A DNA stretch of 64,000 nucleotides from VRUE01 sp040879985. Lineage in GTDB: Bacteria; Actinomycetota; Thermoleophilia; Solirubrobacterales; 70-9. How positions within the stretch are numbered: the stretch's first letter is position 1; each line of letters starts with the position of its first letter. Under the pieces are notes generated by a model. That model had not been told where the DNA came from. It saw only the letters and a program-made list of their open reading frames with translations, and ran no database searches. The position numbers and the translations under genes are program-made. Of this stretch, positions 59,726-64,000 are shown piece after piece. The stretch spans positions 124,001 through 188,000 of the forward strand of contig JBBDJH010000001.1 in assembly GCA_040879985.1 (NCBI GenBank), given 5' to 3'.

Positions 59726-61246
59726 TTGACCGGCAAGGCGACTATCGCGATGCTCCTGAGCGTGGCAGCCGGGCTGTCCGTCGGCTGGGGCTGCGGCGCC
59801 ACGGAAGACGCCGGGTCCGCATCGCAGCCGCGGGTCTCGATCAGTGGCCTGCATCCCGGCTTCGACCCGGCCAAGACCCGCTACGTCTCGCGATGCGGCC
59901 GCCGCGCGGCGCCGATCCGGGTCGACGCCGGAACCGGCGCCAAGGTCGCGGTCGGCTCGGCCGAGCCGCGGGCCGGCGTCACGCTGGTCGACCCCGGCGC
60001 GCACCCGGGCGAGAACTTCACCCTGACCGTGAGCGGCGGCGACGCTCGCCGCACCTACGAGGTGCGCTGTCTCCCCGCGGACTTTCCGAGCTGGCGGTTC
60101 GAGCCCGTTCGCCCACTCCAGCCGGGCCTGTTCACGGTCGGCTTCCGGGCCTCGCGGGACGCGCGGCCGTGGCTGATCGTCTTCGATCACGAGGGCGCCC
60201 CGCGCTGGTGGTACAGCCCCGCCACCCGGGCGCTCTGGGGGCAGATCCTCAACGGCGGCGAGGTGGCCTGGGCGCGCTCGTTCGGCGACGGGTACGGGCT
60301 CGATCCCCGCATGGCGCACGAGATCCGCTCGCTCTCCGGGAAGCTGATCCGCGTGGTCAGGACGAAGGGCGAGATCGTCGACGGGCACGAGTTCCGCCAG
60401 CTCGACAACGGCAACTTCCTCGTCGCCACCTACGCGCCGGCGGCGAAAATCGACCTGCGGCGCTTCGGCGGGCCGCGCAGCGCCTCGGCGGTGTTCGGCG
60501 AGGTGCAGGAAATCGACCCGCACGGCCGGGTGGCCTGGCGCTGGAACTCGCGCGGGAGGATCGGCTTCGACGAGACCGGCCGCTGGTGGCGCAACGTGCT
60601 CAGCAACGCCAAGCACAGCGCCCGGGGGGTGACCACCTACGACCCCGTCCACATCAACTCGATCGCGCCGCGGGGCGCCGACGAAGTGGTCGTCTCGATG
60701 CGCCACACCGACGCCGTCTACGGGATCGAGCGATCGAGTGGCGAGATCGCCTGGAAGCTGGGCGGCACCGAGACGGCGGCCTCGCTGCGGACCGTCGGCG
60801 ATCCCGCGGTCAAGCTGTTCGGCGGCCAGCACGACGCGCAGGTCGAGCAGAACGGCGACGTCAGCATCTACGACAACGGCAAGGACCGGCCCCGCCGCCC
60901 CCGCGTCGTCTCCTACAGGCTCGACCTGGAAAAGCGGACGGCGACCTACCTCGGCCAGCTCAACGAGCCGCGGATCAGGACCAGCCACTGCTGCGGCTCG
61001 GCGCGACCGCTCGCCGGCGGGGGCTGGCTCGTCAGCTGGGGCGACAACCCGCTCGTCACCGCCTTCGATGGGGAGGGAAGGACCGCCTTCCGCCTGCAGC
61101 TGGCCGCCTCGACCTTCCGGGCGGTGCCCGTCCCGGAGGGCGCGACGAACGCCGGCGAGCTGGACCGGGCCATGGAGGCGATGGAGCGCCCCGCCGCTCA
61201 ACCCCGTGCCGCCGCTATGCTGGCCGACGCATCGTGGCGGCCATAG
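59726..61246 (+). CDS. Arylsulfotransferase-family exported protein
   Basis: 506 residues from TTG 59726 (MTGKATIAMLLSVAAGLSVG, then WGCGATED), giving a lipoprotein-like leader; ATG 59750 is the alternative. Arylsulfotransferase (ASST) propeller motifs: RPWLIVFDHEGAPRWWY, VDGHEFRQLDNGNFLVATY, DPVHINSIA, and GQHDAQVEQNGDVSIYDNG; the His residues in D-G-H-E, V-H-I-N and Q-H-D-A match the catalytic-His positions. It would move sulfate between phenols. The stop codon lies inside tRNA-His. Confidence 0.8.
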   Translation: MTGKATIAMLLSVAAGLSVGWGCGATEDAGSASQPRVSISGLHPGFDPAKTRYVSRCGRRAAPIRVDAGTGAKVAVGSAEPRAGVTLVDPGAHPGENFTLTVSGGDARRTYEVRCLPADFPSWRFEPVRPLQPGLFTVGFRASRDARPWLIVFDHEGAPRWWYSPATRALWGQILNGGEVAWARSFGDGYGLDPRMAHEIRSLSGKLIRVVRTKGEIVDGHEFRQLDNGNFLVATYAPAAKIDLRRFGGPRSASAVFGEVQEIDPHGRVAWRWNSRGRIGFDETGRWWRNVLSNAKHSARGVTTYDPVHINSIAPRGADEVVVSMRHTDAVYGIERSSGEIAWKLGGTETAASLRTVGDPAVKLFGGQHDAQVEQNGDVSIYDNGKDRPRRPRVVSYRLDLEKRTATYLGQLNEPRIRTSHCCGSARPLAGGGWLVSWGDNPLVTAFDGEGRTAFRLQLAASTFRAVPVPEGATNAGELDRAMEAMERPAAQPRAAAMLADASWRP

Positions 61247-61307
61247 TTCAACGGTAGAACTTCGCGTTGTGGTCGCGACAATGAGGGTTCGATTCCCTCT
61301 GGTCGCC
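61236..61307 (+). tRNA. tRNA-His (anticodon GTG)
   Basis: Cloverleaf with the extra 5' G (61236) facing C73: acceptor GCGGCCA/TGGTCGC (one G-U), D arm GTTC/GAAC, anticodon stem TCGCG/CGCGA with loop TTGTGGT, T arm GAGGG-TTCGATT-CCCTC. The G-1:C73 pair is the histidine identity mark. CCA is not encoded. The arylsulfotransferase stop (61244-61246) overlaps its first 11 nt. Confidence 0.97.
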
Positions 61308-61378
61308 TTCTCCCCACGCTGCCCGCCCGGTCAGGAAAGCCGGGCGGTTCGGCGAAGCGGCGCCGCTTTTGGCCTGCG

Positions 61379-61522
61379 CTAGGCGCGTCTGGTGCCACCA
61401 CCGAGCATCGGTACCAGCAGCATCGCCAACCCGATCAGGATCACGATGATCCCGAGTATGTAGTTGACGAGCACAGCCAGCGCGATGCCGACGATGATGA
61501 CGAGTATTGAGCTAGGTGCCAT
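61379..61522 (-). CDS. 47-residue membrane protein
   Basis: MAPSSILVIIVGIALAVLVN, then YILGIIVILIGLAMLLVPML and a GGGTRRA tail: two hydrophobic stretches and a basic end. ATG 61522. Lies between tRNA-His and a dehydrogenase-like gene that runs the same way, 35 bp downstream of its stop. Function unknown. Confidence 0.65.
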   Translation of the reverse strand: MAPSSILVIIVGIALAVLVNYILGIIVILIGLAMLLVPMLGGGTRRA

Positions 61523-61557
61523 GGCGGCATTGCTACCCCGCGCCCGAATCCCCAAAC

Positions 61558-62448
61558 TCAACCGTCCGCCTCCTCCGCCAGCGCCCGGCGCAGGGCCACG
61601 TCGAACGGCTCCGGCGAAATCCCGAACGGCTCGGCGCCGGACGGGTCGGTGACCACGGTGGCGGTCGTCAGACCCTCGACCAGAGGCCGTGCGACCTTGG
61701 TGTCGACCGGCGTAACCAGGCCGAGCCAGAGCGCCGACAGCCATGGAGTGATGAGCGGCACCGGCAGCTTCAGCCGCTTGTGCACCCCCATCGCCAGCGC
61801 CATCCGATCGAGCATCTCGCCGTAACTGAGCACGTCCGGGCCGCCGATCTGTACTTCCCGGCCCTTCGACTCGGGCACCTCGGGGGCGCGGCGCAGGTAC
61901 TCGACCGCGGCGTCGATGCCGATCGGCTGCGTGTCGGTCTGCAGCCAGGCGGGCGCGATCATCACCGGCAGCCGCTTGACCAGGTAGCGCAGCGTGCGGT
62001 AGGACTCGCTGCCGCCGCCGACCACCATCGCCGCGCGGAAATAGGTCAGCGGCGGGCCCTCGGCGGCGAGCGCCTCGGCGGTCGCGTGGCGGCTGCGCAG
62101 ATGCTCGGAGGCGGCCTCGTCCCCAAGCCCGCCCAGGTAGACGACCCGCTCGACGCCCTCGCGCGCCGCCATGCGGGCGAAGTTGCTCGCGCCCAGCTCC
62201 TCGCGCGCCGCGTAATCGCCGCCGCCGGCCATCGCGTGGACGAGGTAGTAGGCGACCTCGGCCCCCAGCCCGGCCCCGGCCATGCTCTTCTGCTCGGTGA
62301 CGTCGCCGAGGTGGGCCTCGAACCCTTCGGTCTCGAGCTTCACCGCCTTCTCCCTGCTACGCGCCAGGCAGCGCACCCGTGCCCCCGAATCGCGCAGCGA
62401 CGCCGCCAGCCGGGCCCCGACGAACCCGGTCGCACCGGCTATGAGCAC
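61558..62448 (-). CDS. NAD(P)-binding atypical short-chain dehydrogenase
   Basis: 296 residues, GTG start. Rossmann motif LIAGATGFVGARLAASLRD, then VRCLARSREKAVKLETEGFE (NmrA/complex I NDUFA9-like), YYLVHAMAGGGDY and QIGGPDVLSYGEMLDRMA. The catalytic YxxxK is not evident. These proteins often act in regulation or quinone/lipid chemistry. It faces away from the P450 gene with 63 bp between starts. Confidence 0.8.
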   Translation of the reverse strand: MLIAGATGFVGARLAASLRDSGARVRCLARSREKAVKLETEGFEAHLGDVTEQKSMAGAGLGAEVAYYLVHAMAGGGDYAAREELGASNFARMAAREGVERVVYLGGLGDEAASEHLRSRHATAEALAAEGPPLTYFRAAMVVGGGSESYRTLRYLVKRLPVMIAPAWLQTDTQPIGIDAAVEYLRRAPEVPESKGREVQIGGPDVLSYGEMLDRMALAMGVHKRLKLPVPLITPWLSALWLGLVTPVDTKVARPLVEGLTTATVVTDPSGAEPFGISPEPFDVALRRALAEEADG

Positions 62449-62511
62449 ACGGCGATCGATCCGCTCAGACTACCTGCCGGGCGCGACTCGACTGGCCAGC
62501 CAACCAGTACC

Positions 62512-63774
62512 ATGGAACGCCCGATGGCTGAGCCGCGCGACAAGTCGAGCAGTGCCGAGGACGAGCTCGTCCTCGAGCGCGAGCACTGGCTCGACGGGCC
62601 GCCCCACGAGCTGTTCAAGCGGATGCGCAGCGAGTGCCCCGTGCACTGGACCCCGGAAGTCACCGAGTTCCCGGCCGCGCGGGGCTTCTGGTCGGTGACC
62701 ACGGCCGACGACGTGCACAAGGTGAGCCGTGACTGGGAGACCTACTCCTCCGAACTGGGCGGCGTCGTCGCGATCGACGAGGTCTTCCCGATCGAGCTGG
62801 CCCGGGCGATGTTCATCGGCATGGACCCGCCCAAGCACGACCGCCTCAAGGCCCTCTTTCAGGCGGGCTTCACGCCGAAGCGGATCGCCGCGCACGAGCC
62901 CGCGATCCGCGAGATCGTCGTCGGCATCCTCGACGGCCTCGAGGGCCGCGAGACCTGCGACCTGGTCGCCGACGTCGCGCAGCCCGCGGTCTCGCGGGTG
63001 ATCGGCAGCTTCATGGGCATCCCCGAAGAGGACGACCGCGCCTGGGCCGAACTGATGAACTCGGCGCTTGCGGCGAGCGACCCCGACTACAGCCCGGACG
63101 GGGTCGTCGGCGTCGAGGAGGTCATCCAGAAGGCGATCGAGCAGGTCTTCGCCCGCTGCGGCGCGATGATCGCCGAGCGGCGCGAGAACCCGACCGACGA
63201 CCTGACCAGCGTGCTCGTCAACGCCGAGGTCGAAGGCGAGAAGCTCGAGGAACACGAGATCGTTATGGGCTTCTTCCTGCTCGTCGCCGCCGGCAACGAC
63301 AGCACCAGGTCGACCTACGTCAGCAGCATGCGCTCCCTGATCGAAGACCCGGCCCAGCGCCGGCTCGTCGTCGACGACCCCTCGCTGATCCCCAGCGTAG
63401 TCGAGGAGTCGCTGCGGATGTTCCCCGCCTTCGCCCACTTCCGCCGCACCGCGACCAAGGACACGGTGCTGAACGGACAGGAGATCAAGCAGGGCGAGAA
63501 GGTCGTCATGTGGTACGCCTCTTCCAACCGCGACGAGACGCGCTACGAGGACCCCGACCGCTTCGACGTCAAGCGCAATCCCGAGCATCAGGCCTTCGGC
63601 GCCGGCGGCCGTCACCTCTGCCTCGGCACCGCACTCGCCCGCCTCGAGCTGAAGATCCTGCTCGAGGAGACCCTGGCCCGCTACCCGGACATGACCCTGG
63701 CAGGCGAGCCCGCCTGGGTCGAGTCCGCTTTCCTCAACCAACTAAAAACCCTCCCGGTCCGCCTCGCCGGGTAG
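62512..63774 (+). CDS. Cytochrome P450
   Basis: 420 residues (ATG 62512, or 62524). I-helix VAAGNDSTRSTYVS (A-G-x-D-S/T), K-helix EESLR, and heme loop FGAGGRHLCLGTALARLEL with the axial Cys. DPPKHDRLK is the C-helix block of the bacterial class. The layout is close to the CYP125/CYP142/CYP126-like actinobacterial groups, which oxidise sterol side chains or terpenes, but substrate is not assignable. No ferredoxin is adjacent. Confidence 0.93.
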   Translation: MERPMAEPRDKSSSAEDELVLEREHWLDGPPHELFKRMRSECPVHWTPEVTEFPAARGFWSVTTADDVHKVSRDWETYSSELGGVVAIDEVFPIELARAMFIGMDPPKHDRLKALFQAGFTPKRIAAHEPAIREIVVGILDGLEGRETCDLVADVAQPAVSRVIGSFMGIPEEDDRAWAELMNSALAASDPDYSPDGVVGVEEVIQKAIEQVFARCGAMIAERRENPTDDLTSVLVNAEVEGEKLEEHEIVMGFFLLVAAGNDSTRSTYVSSMRSLIEDPAQRRLVVDDPSLIPSVVEESLRMFPAFAHFRRTATKDTVLNGQEIKQGEKVVMWYASSNRDETRYEDPDRFDVKRNPEHQAFGAGGRHLCLGTALARLELKILLEETLARYPDMTLAGEPAWVESAFLNQLKTLPVRLAG

Positions 63775-63827
63775 CGGCGACAAGCCTCGGCTGAACCCGC
63801 CGAGTCCGGGACATCGTCCTGAGTCGG

Positions 63828-63833
63828 TAGGAT
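63828..63833 (+). promoter_or_regulatory. Possible leaderless -10 box of the XRE-type gene
   Basis: TAGGAT, 6 nt before the ATG at 63840; no Shine-Dalgarno is present. Confidence 0.4.
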
Positions 63834-63839
63834 GTTCCC

Positions 63840-64000
63840 ATGCTGACCATTGCCTGGAGAGTCGAGGAGTTGGCGGCGCAACGCGGTTTAACCGCGCGGC
63901 AACTCGCCGAGGAGGCCGGGCTCGACCAGAAGACGGTGCGAAACATCCTCGCCGGCCGCGCCACGCGGGTCGACCTCAACACGATCGCGCGGCTGTCCCG
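63840..64000 (+). CDS. XRE-family helix-turn-helix protein (cut by window edge)
   Basis: 53 visible codons: MLTIAWRVEELAAQRGLTAR then QLAEEAGLDQKTVRNILAG, a HTH_3/XRE DNA-binding domain. The rest lies beyond the window, so it could be a short regulator or the N-terminus of a larger protein. Confidence 0.85.
   Translation, partial: MLTIAWRVEELAAQRGLTARQLAEEAGLDQKTVRNILAGRATRVDLNTIARLS

Overview
The window reads as chromosome of a high-GC actinobacterium. The gene order (lepA, murJ, rpsT, holA, comEC-comEA, leuS; then rsfS-nadD-proA-proB-obgE-rpmA-rplU-rng; then rodA-mrdA-mreD-mreC-mreB), the frequent GTG/TTG starts, and start codons sitting 6-9 nt after TANNNT boxes (leaderless-type promoters) suggest a rod-shaped member of class Thermoleophilia (Solirubrobacterales-like). 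That placement is inference from gene content, not from a marker-gene search.

Layout. 1-13.8 kb: translation, cell-wall, DNA-uptake and replication genes, almost all on the minus strand (dehydratase fragment, lepA, a GT-C membrane glycosyltransferase, murJ, holA, comEC, comEA, cupin, leuS, SpoIIM-like); only rpsT is on plus. 13.8-15.2 kb: small accessory pocket with a RelE/ParE-type toxin-antitoxin pair, an alpha/beta-hydrolase remnant, a small membrane protein, a start-less Phd-type antitoxin and tRNA-Ala(GGC). 15.2-29.1 kb: minus-strand operons for proline and NAD synthesis, ribosome assembly, ribosomal proteins, RNase E/G and the full rod-shape set. 29.2-31.9 kb: plus-strand two-gene signalling operon (PAS histidine kinase-receiver, then receiver-HD-GYP) behind a consensus sigma-70 promoter. 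31.9-46.2 kb: maf, ndk, folC-valS, clpX, a GNAT/GST/VOC accessory cluster with signs of duplication, clpP-tig, a membrane spermidine-synthase-like protein and CtaG. 46.2-64 kb: accessory region with a GH15 glycosidase, two small DNA-binding proteins, an exported sulfatase / beta-propeller / SUMF1-fold operon, two PIN-toxin modules, a TetR-methyltransferase fusion, a decayed pyridoxamine-phosphate-oxidase gene, RTX-repeat protein, arylsulfotransferase overlapping tRNA-His, and a cytochrome P450.

The most striking non-genic feature is a family of seven nested long palindromes (76-124 bp), all between 2 and 33 kb. Each has 16-26 bp outer arms that pair perfectly within a copy but differ between copies, and six of the seven have a conserved inner inverted repeat around GTTTTTCGCC / GGCGAAAAAC. 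Five copies lie directly after a stop codon, four of those just upstream of a start preceded by a -10-like box, and two are embedded without loss of frame in the membrane glycosyltransferase gene. They occur in both orientations. This resembles the in-gene palindromic elements of Rickettsia in behaviour, but I do not recognise the sequence family.

Starts were chosen by family N-termini, overlaps and Shine-Dalgarno or -10 spacing. No homology search was run; all family calls rest on motifs read directly from the translated sequence.
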